From positions 202,118 through 266,117 of the forward strand of contig CALMSO010000027.1 of NCBI GenBank assembly GCA_937872385.1: DNA of 64,000 nt. The letters run 5' to 3'. This document shows positions 20,501 through 29,680 of the stretch, one piece after another. The position numbers and the translations under genes are program-made. Origin of the DNA: an uncultured Saprospiraceae bacterium (GTDB lineage: Bacteria; Bacteroidota; Bacteroidia; Chitinophagales; Saprospiraceae). The notes beneath the pieces were generated by a model. The model had not been told where the DNA came from, searched no databases, and saw only the letters and a list, made by a program, of their open reading frames with translations. Position 1 is the first letter of the stretch. Each line of letters begins with the position of its first letter.

Positions 20501-20859
20501 ATCTTGAGAATTTGGGCAATGGTCGTTTTCGGCGGCATCCCTTGCCGATAGAAGCGCAGTTTGCACCCGTGACGGCTATCTTACCGATAGATTTGGACGG
20601 TGACGGGCGGTTGGATGTATTGCTGGGCGGCAATCGGCTGGATACCGAGACTATTTATGGCCCTTACGATGCTTTTCGGGGGCTGCATTTACGCGGCGAC
20701 GGGCGGGGTGGTTTTCAAGTGCAGCCATTCCGCGAAAGCGGGTTTCAGGCGCAAGGGATGGTGCGATTTTTGCAAGCAATTGATTATCAGAAAGATAAAT
20801 TGGTGTTGGTTGGGCAAAATGCAGATGCGCTGCTTGTTTTTCGACGCAGAGAAAATTAA
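17557..20859 (+). CDS. VCBS/FG-GAP repeat lipoprotein with ASPIC-UnbV domain (CRTAC1-like), copy 2
   Basis: The 1100-residue product is a paralogue of the preceding gene, with the same architecture: lipoprotein signal ending LLTSC, FG-GAP blades with DINNDGLEDLF, DINDDGWLDMY, DFDGDGDLDLW and similar Ca loops, and a central ASPIC-UnbV segment (NRFGEGATLILYRNG ... LDIRWPDGQVEIV). The start is unusual. A TAA stop lies at 17545-17547 in frame, and the only start-like codon before the signal peptide is TTG at 17557, so initiation at TTG is likely unless the sequence has an error. The two copies diverge in loop details, suggesting different partners. The gene lies 193 bases upstream of susC and probably belongs to the same locus. 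Confidence 0.88.
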   Translation: MQSAFYYIIIIILGLLTSCRQEDAVFQLLPPERTGLTFRNDLTETDSVNILTYEYVYNGGGVAVGDINNDGLEDLFFTGNTTSCRLFLNRGNLEFTDISEIAGIQTDGWATGATMVDINDDGWLDMYVCRAGHPDAKRRQNLLFINQGVDANGQHRGFKEQAAAFGLNDDGYSTQAVFFDYDRDGDLDMYLLTHSNGDRDPSTLRPIARDGTMPSTDRLYRNNGDGSFTNVSSQVGILVEGYGLGIGIIDVNNDGWDDIYIANDYVFNDLLYVNNGNGTFTESLAQFFRHTSHFSMGMDVADFNNDTLPDLIVADMLPPDNYRQKLLSGPMNYNRYRMALDLDYHPKFMRNTLQLNRGKGFSEIGMLAGVHQTDWTWAALFADFDNDGHKDLFFANGYVKNITDRDFADFTFQQRLGRVQEGTHRDNLRTALAQLDSAKLVNFVFQNLGSYRFADRSRAWGFSVPTFSNGAAYADLDNDGDLDLVVHNINDFVHLYENRIADKGRRNFLRVQLQGPPGNRFGEGATLILYRNGQPWQRMDKRAVRGYQSSVSNTLLFGLDTLAFLERLDIRWPDGQVEIVSQISANQTIEIKHADARLPQTVAAAPYNSGTILSKADIPGLTFQHQEDEHADFYKQPLIPHQNARQGPCIAIADINGDGREDFFIGGAAGLPGHFFIQQPNGTFEQQPFLIHAVYEDTHALFFDANGDGAPDLYVVSGGSAYFPDTDYYQDRLYLNDGQGNFTWAEQALPQLFASGSCVVALDFDGDGDLDLWVGGQSYPTRYPLPDKSYLLENQGSKFVDVTEARAPGLRRIGIIHAAVSTDFDGDGWPDLVLAGEYMPVTFLRNEAGSFRNVTPQSGVGEWNGWWQSIAAADFDGDGDIDFMVGNWGLNNPYAPTPQAPLTTIAKDFDQNGSLDAFLTRMVGGERHLLASKDMFVGQLPAEKKRYNRYADYAQAGLRDIFTEAALRQAYILQAHDFQSVYLENLGNGRFRRHPLPIEAQFAPVTAILPIDLDGDGRLDVLLGGNRLDTETIYGPYDAFRGLHLRGDGRGGFQVQPFRESGFQAQGMVRFLQAIDYQKDKLVLVGQNADALLVFRRREN

Positions 20860-20890
20860 TTATCAAAATGTCGTATTTTTAACATTAGTG

Positions 20891-20924
20891 TTGCTTTTAC
20901 AATAAGAGAGTATTCGTATCTTTG
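20891..20924 (+). promoter_or_regulatory. Probable promoter of the susC operon
   Basis: The -7 box TATCTTTG lies at 20917-20924, with TTG at 20891-20893 (spacer 23 bases, at the long end). It lies in the only sizeable gap before susC, leaving a leader of about 120 bases, long enough to hold post-transcriptional control. Confidence 0.5.
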
Positions 20925-21052
20925 TATAATCAATGTGGCTTTTCGCAAAATATCATTCCGCGAAATCAAATCACAGACAAAGAACAAAAGGAAATTAGAA
21001 ACGGAACCTTTCGGATGTTCCATTGTTAAACAGAAACTAACTAAACCGGCGT

Positions 21053-24000
21053 ATGAGAGCTATTCTACTCGCGTGTCTATTACTATGCGTGTGCTGCAGC
21101 ATCCTTTCCGCACAAGAACGCACCATTCGAGGCAAGGTCACCGACGCCAATCGGGAAGCACTAATCGGCGTCAATATTCAGGTGAAAAATACGACCAAAG
21201 GCACCGTCACCGAGATAGACGGCAGCTACGAATTGGAAGGGGTAGCACCCACCGACGTGCTGGTGGTTACTTACATTGGGATGCTCCGGCAGGAACTTCG
21301 GGTGGGCAATCGTAGCACGATTGACATTACCATGAGCGAAGACGCCAACCAACTCGATGAAGTCATTGTGGTGGGCTACGGTACTACGCGCCGGCGCGAC
21401 GTGATGTCTTCCATTGCATCAGTAAGCGCCGAAGAAGTGAGCCGGATGCCAGTAGCCAGTATTGACCAAGCAATACAAGGGCGTGCCGCCGGGGTGCAGG
21501 TTATCAAAAATACTGGCGCGCCGGGCGGGGGCGTATCCATTAGGGTGCGCGGCACAGGCTCCATCAATGGCAACCAAGAACCCCTCTACGTAATAGATGG
21601 CGTACCGATTAACAATACTTTTAGTGGTTCGACTACACCGGCCGGGGCCAATTTTAACTATGGAGGTCAGGCTGGCAATGAAGTAATTAATGGTTTGGCG
21701 GGTATCAATTTCGATGACATTGAGTCCATCGAGATATTGAAAGACGCCGCTTCTGCCAGTATTTATGGGGCCCGAGCCGCCAATGGCGTAGTACTCATCA
21801 CTACCAAACGCGGGCAGGTTGGGCGTTCGCAAATCAGCATCAATTCCTACTTTGGTTTCCAAAATCTTGCTCGCCGGTACGACCTGCTCAATGCACAGCA
21901 GTTTGCTGCGGTAGTCAATGAAGCCCAAGTTAGAGCTGGTGCCCTCGATCCTGTGTTCATCCGCGATACCCCATTCGATACCGACTGGCAGAACGAAATC
22001 TTCCGCACCGCGCCGATGGTCAATACTTCGCTATCGTTTTCCGGCGGATCCGACAAGACGCAGTACCTCGTGTCCTTATCCTATTTCAACCAGCAGGGTA
22101 TTGTGATCAATTCTGGCTTCGACCGCGTAGGCTTCCGTACCAATTTAGACCATAAAATCAGCGATCGCTTCAAAGTAGGCACTAATTTGTTTTTGAGCTA
22201 CAGCAATAGCCAACGCTTGCGCAACACGGGCGGGCCCAATGTGCAAGACGATTTCAATGGCAACGCGGTGTTCGGCCCCAGTGTCATTGCTTCGGCGCTT
22301 ACCGCCAGCCCACTTATTCCGGTTTTTGATCCGAATACAGGTTTCTACGCAGCAGATACGCTCAACTCTATTAAGAATCCGGTGGCATTGGCCCGCGAAC
22401 TCGACCTGAACTCCTACAGCTTGCGTGCTTTAGGCAACTTTTTTGCCGAACTCGAATTGATAAAAGGCTTGCGTTTTCGCACTAACCTGGGCGCAGATAT
22501 CCGCGACGAGAATGAAGAATTTTTCTTCGGCGAAACTCCGGGCGTGGGCGGTAGCGGGCGTTTGCAGCGGCGGAGCTTTCGCGAATTAATCTGGTTATCA
22601 GAGAATTATCTAACTTACAATACCAAATTAGGCGAAAGCCATTCGATAGAACTACTCGGCGGCGCGAGCTTTCAGAAGTCTGTCAACGACGGCTACACCA
22701 TTGGTTTGGGTAGTATCATTGGTACCCAAGTGACTAACCTGAGCGCCAGCAACGACATTTTGGCTCCTTATTCCGACCCCGACAACACCTGGGCCATGGT
22801 CTCGTACTTCACGCGGGCACGCTACGATTTTCAAAACAAATACTACTTTTCTGGCACTATGCGCGTGGACGGCTCGTCGCGGTTTGGCCCCAATCGTCAG
22901 TATGGTTTCTTTCCTTCGGGTTCGTTGGGCTGGCGCGTGTCAGAAGAAGCGTTTTTCGGCAACCTGAAATCTGCCATCAATGAGCTGAAAGTGCGCGGTA
23001 GTTACGGCCTTACCGGCAATGACCAGATACCACCCTTTGGCTGGCGGGCTTCAGCGGTGCAACTCAATACGAACTACATCGGGCAAATCGGAACGGTGCC
23101 TATTTCCATTCAAAACGAGGACTACTCGTGGGAAAGTACCGTGCAATTGGACGTTGGTGTGGACATTGGTTTGTTTGAAGACCGCTTTGGCCTCGTGGTG
23201 GATTATTATAAAAAAACCTCGCGCGATTTGCTGCTGTTTGTGCCGCTGCCGCAAACAACGGGCTTTGGTTCGGCGTTGTCTAATATTGGTTCTATCGAAA
23301 ATCGGGGCTGGGAATTTGGCCTCACCGGCCGCCTGATTGATACCCGCAATTTTAGCTGGAGCGGCAATTTTAATATCACGTTTAATCAAAATGAAGTGCT
23401 CGAACTCGTTGGGGGACAAGACGTTACAAGTGGCAGCTTTGGTTATGCGAATGTAGCACGCGTGGGGCTGCCTATTTCCTTTCAGTTATTCCGGCTCGAA
23501 GAAACAGTGGACCCCGTGACGGGCAACCGGCGAGTGCGCGACCTGAATGGCAATGGCATCCGCGACGCTGGCGATATTGAAATCGTTGGCAGCCCGCTAC
23601 CCAAGCATTTTGGTGGCTTTTCCAATAATTTCCGCTATAAAAACTTCGATGCCAATTTGTTTTTCCAATGGTCGTATGGCAATTTGATCATCAACAACAC
23701 CCGCAGTTTTATTCAAAACGATGGAAAATCTACCATCAATCGAATTGGCACTAACCTCAGCACAGAAGCGCTCAACCGCTGGCAGCGCGAAGGCGACGTG
23801 ACGAATTTTCCAGCCATTGACTACACCAACAATCAAAATGTGGTGAATGGACTCAGCGCGGCAGGTGTGCCCACCGACCAAAACCTCGAAGACGGCTCGT
23901 ATCTGCGCCTGAAAAACTTGACTATTGGCTACACGCTGCCCAAAACATTATTGACGAAATGGGGCATGAGCTCGGCACGTATCTATTTCACTGCCAATAA

Positions 24001-24139
24001 CTTATTGACTTTTACCCGCTATTCGGGCTACGACCCGGAAGTGAATCATAATACGCTGACCAACCTTGCAGTAGGCTACGACGACGGTACCTATCCGCAG
24101 GCGCGGGTTTTTCTTTTTGGTTTTAATGTAAATCTGTAA
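21053..24139 (+). CDS. SusC/RagA-family TonB-linked outer-membrane transporter
   Basis: The 1028-residue product has a signal peptide ending ILSAQ. A CarboxypepD_reg-like domain follows (IRGKVTDANREALIGVNIQV, about residues 22-105) with the conserved SusC phrase LDEVIVVGYGT near residue 107. The plug domain holds GRAAGVQVIKNTGAPGGG and DIESIEILKDAASASIYGARAANGVVLITTKRG, the SusC signature. The rest is a 22-strand-type barrel. Together with SusD four bases downstream it forms an outer-membrane pump in which SusD closes as a lid over the barrel, using TonB energy. The imported ligand is unknown but, given GH31 and GH-A enzymes nearby, is probably a glucan-like or xyloglucan-like oligosaccharide. 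Confidence 0.95.
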   Translation: MRAILLACLLLCVCCSILSAQERTIRGKVTDANREALIGVNIQVKNTTKGTVTEIDGSYELEGVAPTDVLVVTYIGMLRQELRVGNRSTIDITMSEDANQLDEVIVVGYGTTRRRDVMSSIASVSAEEVSRMPVASIDQAIQGRAAGVQVIKNTGAPGGGVSIRVRGTGSINGNQEPLYVIDGVPINNTFSGSTTPAGANFNYGGQAGNEVINGLAGINFDDIESIEILKDAASASIYGARAANGVVLITTKRGQVGRSQISINSYFGFQNLARRYDLLNAQQFAAVVNEAQVRAGALDPVFIRDTPFDTDWQNEIFRTAPMVNTSLSFSGGSDKTQYLVSLSYFNQQGIVINSGFDRVGFRTNLDHKISDRFKVGTNLFLSYSNSQRLRNTGGPNVQDDFNGNAVFGPSVIASALTASPLIPVFDPNTGFYAADTLNSIKNPVALARELDLNSYSLRALGNFFAELELIKGLRFRTNLGADIRDENEEFFFGETPGVGGSGRLQRRSFRELIWLSENYLTYNTKLGESHSIELLGGASFQKSVNDGYTIGLGSIIGTQVTNLSASNDILAPYSDPDNTWAMVSYFTRARYDFQNKYYFSGTMRVDGSSRFGPNRQYGFFPSGSLGWRVSEEAFFGNLKSAINELKVRGSYGLTGNDQIPPFGWRASAVQLNTNYIGQIGTVPISIQNEDYSWESTVQLDVGVDIGLFEDRFGLVVDYYKKTSRDLLLFVPLPQTTGFGSALSNIGSIENRGWEFGLTGRLIDTRNFSWSGNFNITFNQNEVLELVGGQDVTSGSFGYANVARVGLPISFQLFRLEETVDPVTGNRRVRDLNGNGIRDAGDIEIVGSPLPKHFGGFSNNFRYKNFDANLFFQWSYGNLIINNTRSFIQNDGKSTINRIGTNLSTEALNRWQREGDVTNFPAIDYTNNQNVVNGLSAAGVPTDQNLEDGSYLRLKNLTIGYTLPKTLLTKWGMSSARIYFTANNLLTFTRYSGYDPEVNHNTLTNLAVGYDDGTYPQARVFLFGFNVNL

Positions 24140-24143
24140 TCAG

Positions 24144-25661
24144 ATGAAAAGAATACACATTTCCCTGCTTTTATTGGCTTTGGCCGGTTTGTTAGTGACT
24201 TGCCGCGATCTGCTCGACGTAGCGCCCAACGACCGCATTGACCTCGATTCTTTCTATACATCGCCTTCCGATGCTGAGGCCGCGTTGATTGGGGCTTATA
24301 ATTATACGTTTCGCAGCGATTTGCTAAGCAACATCATTTTCTACAGCAATCGTTCGTCCGATGATCTGACGGCGCCTTTAGAAGGCCGCCAGAGCGACCC
24401 GCTGATGTTTCGTCCGGCGCTCAATTCGGGTAGCGGCGAGCCAGCTGGGCTGTGGCGCGCCAGTTATGAAGCATTGGCTACCATCAATTTGCTGCTGGAA
24501 CGTGCTCCCGCCATTAACGAAAACCTTTTTAACAATGCCAATCCGGGCAGTGGTACCATTCAAGTAAACCGGAAGGCTGCATTGCTGGGCGAAGCACATT
24601 TTCTACGGGCATTCATTTATTATCATTTGGTGCAGTTTTTTGGAGATGTGCCGCTGATTATCGAATTTCCGAAAAGCTCGCGCCCGGAAGACAATCGCGT
24701 GCCGCGCACCCCGCAAGCACAGGTGATGCAACAGGTGATGAACGACTTAGATTTTGCTACCGAAAATCTGCCTTGGAATCATAACAATCTTGGCGTACTC
24801 GATGCCGACCAACTCATCCAGAGCAAGGGCCGCGCTACCAAAGGGGCGGCGCTGCTGCTGCGGGCGCGCATCCATCAGCAAAACCGGGAATGGCAGAAAG
24901 CCATTGACTTGTGCCGGGAAATTATGAATTCTGGTCAGTTCCGATTGGTAGAGCGCTGGGTGACAATTTTTGATGCTGGCAATGGCTCGCAAAATACTTC
25001 TGAATCCATTCTGGAAACACAAACGCGCACCGGCCCCGGCGAATTTAACAATACCGGAGGCTACGCTTGGTTTCATCAAGATGGGCGCCCCCGGCGCGGT
25101 GCTACCCTGGAGGCTTACAATCTTTTTGAAGGTACAGCCGCCGAACCACGCGACGTACGCAAGGTCTTTTCTATGTCACAACGCACCGACAATCCCGACC
25201 AGATTTATGCTGTAAAATATGCCAATTCTTTCCCTTGGTGGGCACCAGAAGACCCCTTCAACTTTGTGCCGATGCGCCTGACCGAGTGCTATCTCATTAT
25301 TGCCGAGGCATTGAATGAACTGGGTTTCCCTAATGACGAAGCCATGGCATACATCAACCTAATCCGCGAGCGCTCGAAAGACCTCAACTTTACAACGGGC
25401 CCGATTCCTGGTGTAGAGCCGTTTTCGTTTGCCGATATTCGTAGCCAAGCAGAATTTCGACAGAAAATACGCGAAGAGCGCCGCCGCGAGCTGATGTTTG
25501 AAGGGCACCGCTTTTTCGACCTGATGCGCTACGATGCTATGGACAATGGCGACCGCACCATGAAGGCACTGGGCCTGACCTCGCCAGACAAACTGATGTT
25601 TCCCATTCCGGAAAGTGAATTGGTGAACAACCCGCTGCTAACGCAGAATCCGGGCTATTAA
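24144..25661 (+). CDS. SusD/RagB-family nutrient-binding lipoprotein
   Basis: The 505-residue product has a lipoprotein signal ending GLLVTC (Cys about residue 20) followed by the conserved RDLLDVAPNDRI start of SusD proteins. It is rich in TPR-like helices: FLRAFIYYHLVQFFGDVPLI is the classic SusD helix, and IREERRRELMFEGHRFFDLMRY is the C-terminal SusD/RagB signature. It starts four bases after the susC stop, so translation is probably coupled. It binds the substrate at the surface and delivers it to SusC. Confidence 0.95.
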   Translation: MKRIHISLLLLALAGLLVTCRDLLDVAPNDRIDLDSFYTSPSDAEAALIGAYNYTFRSDLLSNIIFYSNRSSDDLTAPLEGRQSDPLMFRPALNSGSGEPAGLWRASYEALATINLLLERAPAINENLFNNANPGSGTIQVNRKAALLGEAHFLRAFIYYHLVQFFGDVPLIIEFPKSSRPEDNRVPRTPQAQVMQQVMNDLDFATENLPWNHNNLGVLDADQLIQSKGRATKGAALLLRARIHQQNREWQKAIDLCREIMNSGQFRLVERWVTIFDAGNGSQNTSESILETQTRTGPGEFNNTGGYAWFHQDGRPRRGATLEAYNLFEGTAAEPRDVRKVFSMSQRTDNPDQIYAVKYANSFPWWAPEDPFNFVPMRLTECYLIIAEALNELGFPNDEAMAYINLIRERSKDLNFTTGPIPGVEPFSFADIRSQAEFRQKIREERRRELMFEGHRFFDLMRYDAMDNGDRTMKALGLTSPDKLMFPIPESELVNNPLLTQNPGY

Positions 25662-25721
25662 GCAAGACCCATTGGTTGTACAATAAAACCAGCACATCAA
25701 CATTAGCAAATTGATTGACGT

Positions 25722-26744
25722 ATGCAAAAGTTACAATACTTCTTCCTGCTTGGTGCGGCTTTGCTGCTTTGGCGATGCGATGACGGCATTGAGATCAGAG
25801 ACCCCGGCGAGCCGCCCGTGGCGGATTTTATTTTTCAAACAGACGTAAACAACCCGCGCCGGATAAACTTTGCTTCTACTTCGCAGAATGCTACCGTTAT
25901 CAGTTGGAATTTTGGTGATGGCATTGGCCGCTCTTCGCAGCAGTCCACCTCGTATGTATATCCTAAAAACGGCACCTACGAAGTAGCGCTCACCGCGAGC
26001 AATTTGGCAGGTATTCATACCAAACGCGCCACCATCACCGTAGAAGGCCCCGTAGCGCCTACCGCCGATTTTGCCTTGAGTTTTGAAAACATTCAGAACA
26101 ACCTGCAAGTGCGTATCGTCAATCGCTCGGAAAATGCCCGAACCTACAACTGGCAATTTGGCGATGGCAATACCTCCACCGCTGCCGAGCCGGGGCTTTA
26201 CACCTATGCTCAGCCCGGCACTTATACTATCCAGTTGGATGTAGTGGGCGAAAGAGAAAACCTGACCGCACGGCGGCGCCTCACCTTATTGGTACTCGAC
26301 AATCGTCAACTGAGCGGCCCCACCAGCAAAACTTGGCAGTTTTTCACCGGCGAACGCAACGGGCTGCCCGGCTACTACGTCACGCGCAATGGTTTGTTTG
26401 CTTTTGCTACGCAATTTAAGGATTGCGAATTGGACGATGAATATACTTTTACGGCCAACGGCAACTACGACAACGACAATAAGGGCACGGCCCGACTCTT
26501 TAGTCAGGGGGGCGAGTGTCGCACTTTCCCCAATCCGGCGCCTACGCGCTTCAGCTTGCAACGCACCTCGCTCACGAACTTTCAGTTGGAAGTGGGCAAC
26601 TCCTATCTTGGCGATGCAGAAACCAATACCTTGTACCGTTTGGTAGAATTATCAGAACAATTTCTGGTGGTGCAATACGAAAAAAACAACCCCCTCAATC
26701 CTGCCCAACGCGACGTGGTCATCATGACGTTTCAACCAAAGTAA
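25722..26744 (+). CDS. PKD-domain lipoprotein of the SusCD locus
   Basis: The 340-residue product has a lipoprotein signal ending LLLWRC. Two PKD domains follow at about residues 32-110 and 115-195, each with the FGDG core (WNFGDGIGRSS and WQFGDGNTST) and a closing TYEVALTASN or TYTIQLDV strand. The C-terminal ~140 residues match the lipocalin-like region often following PKD domains in such proteins (SKTWQF...). Its place, 60 bases after susD, is where SusE/SusF-type surface glycan-binding proteins usually lie, so an accessory binding role is likely. This is inferred from position. Confidence 0.85.
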   Translation: MQKLQYFFLLGAALLLWRCDDGIEIRDPGEPPVADFIFQTDVNNPRRINFASTSQNATVISWNFGDGIGRSSQQSTSYVYPKNGTYEVALTASNLAGIHTKRATITVEGPVAPTADFALSFENIQNNLQVRIVNRSENARTYNWQFGDGNTSTAAEPGLYTYAQPGTYTIQLDVVGERENLTARRRLTLLVLDNRQLSGPTSKTWQFFTGERNGLPGYYVTRNGLFAFATQFKDCELDDEYTFTANGNYDNDNKGTARLFSQGGECRTFPNPAPTRFSLQRTSLTNFQLEVGNSYLGDAETNTLYRLVELSEQFLVVQYEKNNPLNPAQRDVVIMTFQPK

Positions 26745-26813
26745 TTTGCAATGGGTAGAAAAATGGATAGCGTAATAAATACATCAGCATAGCAGCTAAA
26801 TGGTAAATAAAAA

Positions 26814-29009
26814 ATGGTAAATCCTTACTTCTGGCGCCTGGCATTGCTATTAATCGCACAGCTTCCGACCCTTTGCGTAGCATTCTTTTCTTTGCAAATA
26901 GCTGTGGCACAGCCAGTTCCGTCTGATGTAATTGTATTGCCCGTGCGGCAAAGCACGGTGCACCCCGGCTGGGAGGAGCGCGAATATTATACCGGCATGG
27001 TATTAGCCATGAATGCAGATTCGGTTCAAAATTTTATTCAACTTGATGTGCGCATACCGGCGGCGGGCACGTACTATCTTTGGGCTTTAGCCGCCAGTAG
27101 CCGCTATGATACAAGTGCGAATAACCTGTTGAAAGTCAGGGTAGAAAATCAAACTGCCCAACTTCGCGTCAAAAATACCCGCGCCACCGAATGGAGCAAT
27201 CTACCGGCTTCTGCCAATGAGCGTTCTGTACTCTCATTTGCGCAAAGCGGCACCTATACCCTGCGCATAGAAGGGCAACCGCAGCCGCAGCATCGTATTT
27301 TCCTCGATCATATCTTACTGACTACCAATGCGAATTACCAACCAGCGGGGTACGTGAGTGATAATCGCGGTGTGCCGCTGCCTCCCGCTTGGGCCTTTGG
27401 CGTGGTATATGGCGGCTACACCAATCAAGCAGACACCCGCGCCCGCGTGGAGCGCCTTATAGCTGAGGATTATCCGATTGACGGCTACTGGGTGGATTCC
27501 TGGTTTTGGGATTATCAGCGCCGGGGCAAGGGGCCCAAAGGCTACCTCGATTTTGTAGGCGATACGGTCGCGTTTCCGAATGTGGCAGACTTATGGAGCT
27601 TTATGGATGCCAATCATGTAAAATCCGGTATCTGGGTTTGGAATACCATTCTGAAAAATGGTAACGAGCCTGTTTTTCAAGATTTTACGCAGCGCGGTTT
27701 TTTCAAAAATGTAGAACTAAACACCATCGGCTGGCACAATGAAGGCAACAACTCGCTCGACGGCATCATTGATTTTACGAACGAAGCGGCGGTGCGCTAC
27801 TGGCAGCAGCAGTTGCAACCGTTTTTCGATAAAGGGCTGGATTTTCTCAAGCTCGATCGCTCCTCGGCAGCGCCCTACCTGCGGGCAGCTTACAATCTAA
27901 CTCGCGGCCAAAACCGGCGCGGCTACATCTTGTCACATTTGCACAGCACCTACGATCCGGCAAGTAAACAATACCCAATTAAATGGACCGGCGACGCCAA
28001 AATCGCTTGGTCACAACCCGACTACCCCGACCTCGGGCAGTATGCCATGGGAGGTCTCAAAGAAAATATTGCCATGCTGGCCAATCCGCTCAAGACTACC
28101 TGGGATGTGCCTTACCTCGCGCACGATGCAGGCGGCTATAACTTCTTTGGCAGCCAAGACATGAGCGACGAACTCTACATGCGCTGGACGCAATTCAGCC
28201 TCTTTACGCCCATTACGCAGGTGTTTTCCACTGCCGATAATCCTACGGCCAATATGCCTTTCCACTTTTCCGAGCAGGCGCAAGCGAACTTCCGCTACCA
28301 TGCCCACTGGAAAATGCGGCTTTTCCCGTATTTGTACAGCTACGCGCACGTTTTGCATCGCAGGGGTGAAAAAATCACACGCGGCGACGGCGGTCAGCAC
28401 CCTTGGCAATATCTGTTGGGCGAATCCTTGCTCGTAGCGCCAGTTTATGAACCTGGGGCGCGCACCTGGCGCTTGTGGTTGCCGCCGGGGCGTTGGGCCG
28501 ACTGGCACACCCGCACGGTATATGAAGGCAATCGCTATTTAGATATGCCCACGGAAATGGATCGGCTACCACTTTTTGCGAAAGCGGATGCTATTATTCC
28601 CCTACGCGCTTACACTCGCGCCATTGAATCGGGCAATAACAATTTGCTTACGCTGCTGGTTTGCGAACCCGGCGAGGCCGCTACTTTTACTTTGTATGAG
28701 GACGACGGAGTCAGTGAAGCGTATCAGCAAGGTGAAGTCGCCCTGACTACTTTTGCTTATCGCAAAAAAGGCAAGCGTATTTTATTGGAAATCAGTAAAA
28801 TAGAAGGTAATTATTCTGGAATGCCTGCAACACGCAGTTATCAGGTTGAATTGGGTAAAACCGACACCAAGCAGGTGCGCGTGAACGGTCGAAAGCTGCC
28901 GCGCTTGCGCAATGCCGCCCAGTCGAGTTGGGACGTAGCAGATGGCGTACTTCGTATTTCTCTGCCCGAATATGCTCGAAATCAGTCAATTCTCATTTCT
29001 ATTCGGTAA
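26814..29009 (+). CDS. Glycoside hydrolase family 31 enzyme (alpha-glucosidase/alpha-xylosidase type)
   Basis: The 731-residue product has a signal peptide ending IAVAQ. GH31 hallmarks are the (beta/alpha)8 core with DGYWVDSWFWDY, the nucleophile Asp in FLKLDRSS, the acid/base Asp in KWTGDAKIAW, and the LAHDAGGY stretch that corresponds to HDIGGF in characterised members. The C-terminal beta domains (LLGESLLVAPVYEPGARTWRLWLPPGRW and a distal domain with YEDDG) are typical. There is no T9SS domain or lipobox, so a periplasmic location is likely. It would hydrolyse alpha-linked ends of oligosaccharides imported by the SusCD pair. Whether it is a glucosidase, xylosidase or galactosidase needs subfamily assignment. 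Confidence 0.92.
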   Translation: MVNPYFWRLALLLIAQLPTLCVAFFSLQIAVAQPVPSDVIVLPVRQSTVHPGWEEREYYTGMVLAMNADSVQNFIQLDVRIPAAGTYYLWALAASSRYDTSANNLLKVRVENQTAQLRVKNTRATEWSNLPASANERSVLSFAQSGTYTLRIEGQPQPQHRIFLDHILLTTNANYQPAGYVSDNRGVPLPPAWAFGVVYGGYTNQADTRARVERLIAEDYPIDGYWVDSWFWDYQRRGKGPKGYLDFVGDTVAFPNVADLWSFMDANHVKSGIWVWNTILKNGNEPVFQDFTQRGFFKNVELNTIGWHNEGNNSLDGIIDFTNEAAVRYWQQQLQPFFDKGLDFLKLDRSSAAPYLRAAYNLTRGQNRRGYILSHLHSTYDPASKQYPIKWTGDAKIAWSQPDYPDLGQYAMGGLKENIAMLANPLKTTWDVPYLAHDAGGYNFFGSQDMSDELYMRWTQFSLFTPITQVFSTADNPTANMPFHFSEQAQANFRYHAHWKMRLFPYLYSYAHVLHRRGEKITRGDGGQHPWQYLLGESLLVAPVYEPGARTWRLWLPPGRWADWHTRTVYEGNRYLDMPTEMDRLPLFAKADAIIPLRAYTRAIESGNNNLLTLLVCEPGEAATFTLYEDDGVSEAYQQGEVALTTFAYRKKGKRILLEISKIEGNYSGMPATRSYQVELGKTDTKQVRVNGRKLPRLRNAAQSSWDVADGVLRISLPEYARNQSILISIR

Positions 29010-29057
29010 TAGGGCAGTGACCGGGTGACTCCAAGCCACTCGGCCACTGGTAACGCA

Positions 29058-29549
29058 CTATTTCAATACATAACGAACACTCAACGCACCGTAGCCACCA
29101 CCAAAGCCGCTGCCGAATCCGTTGACAAAGAAGGTCGGTACCCAGTCGAGCGAAGCATTGATGGGCGCATCCTTAAATTTGTAGTCAAGCCCCAACACAC
29201 CAAGGATGCCGAAGCTGGTATTGGTACCTGCATCTCCAACAAAGGTACTTCTAAAATTCCAGAAAAACACAGAAGCGCCACCGCCGTAGTACCAGCTCAG
29301 TCCGTCTAATTCGGAAATCGGGTTGTGTACCTGATACATCGCGCCGAGGTTGACCCAGCTGTAGCCAGAGAACCCACGGAAGCCCGCGAAGGCTTCGACG
29401 GCTCCTTTTTCGCTTAGAAACGTTTTGTAAGACACTGAAGCAGGATAGCCCAAACGCAGGCCAATAGCGGAGTTATACTCCTGAGCCTGAGCGGCGAAAT
29501 TGCAGGCAAATAATAGCACTGCCAAGAAAAGTAAGGTTCTGATTTTCAT
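29058..29549 (-). CDS. Small outer-membrane beta-barrel protein
   Basis: The 163-residue product has a signal peptide ending AAQAQ (about residue 22). The mature part reads as eight or so beta strands with glycine-rich turns (GLRLGYPASVSYKTFL, YYGGGASVFFWNF, GVLGLDYKF, GYGALSVRYVLK), a small 8-stranded OmpW/OmpX-like barrel. The last strand ends in Lys rather than Phe. It is convergent with the GH31 gene and lies alone. No specific function can be assigned. Confidence 0.75.
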   Translation of the reverse strand: MKIRTLLFLAVLLFACNFAAQAQEYNSAIGLRLGYPASVSYKTFLSEKGAVEAFAGFRGFSGYSWVNLGAMYQVHNPISELDGLSWYYGGGASVFFWNFRSTFVGDAGTNTSFGILGVLGLDYKFKDAPINASLDWVPTFFVNGFGSGFGGGYGALSVRYVLK

Positions 29550-29680
29550 TTTGCAATATTTTTTGGTTTTAAGATAGGTTAAAGATACAGCAAATTGCAG
29601 GACTTGTAGTGCTCGACTGCCCGTATTTTATTTTTTTGCAAGCGTTGTAATTACAATATTATGCTGGTCGCTTATTGTCT

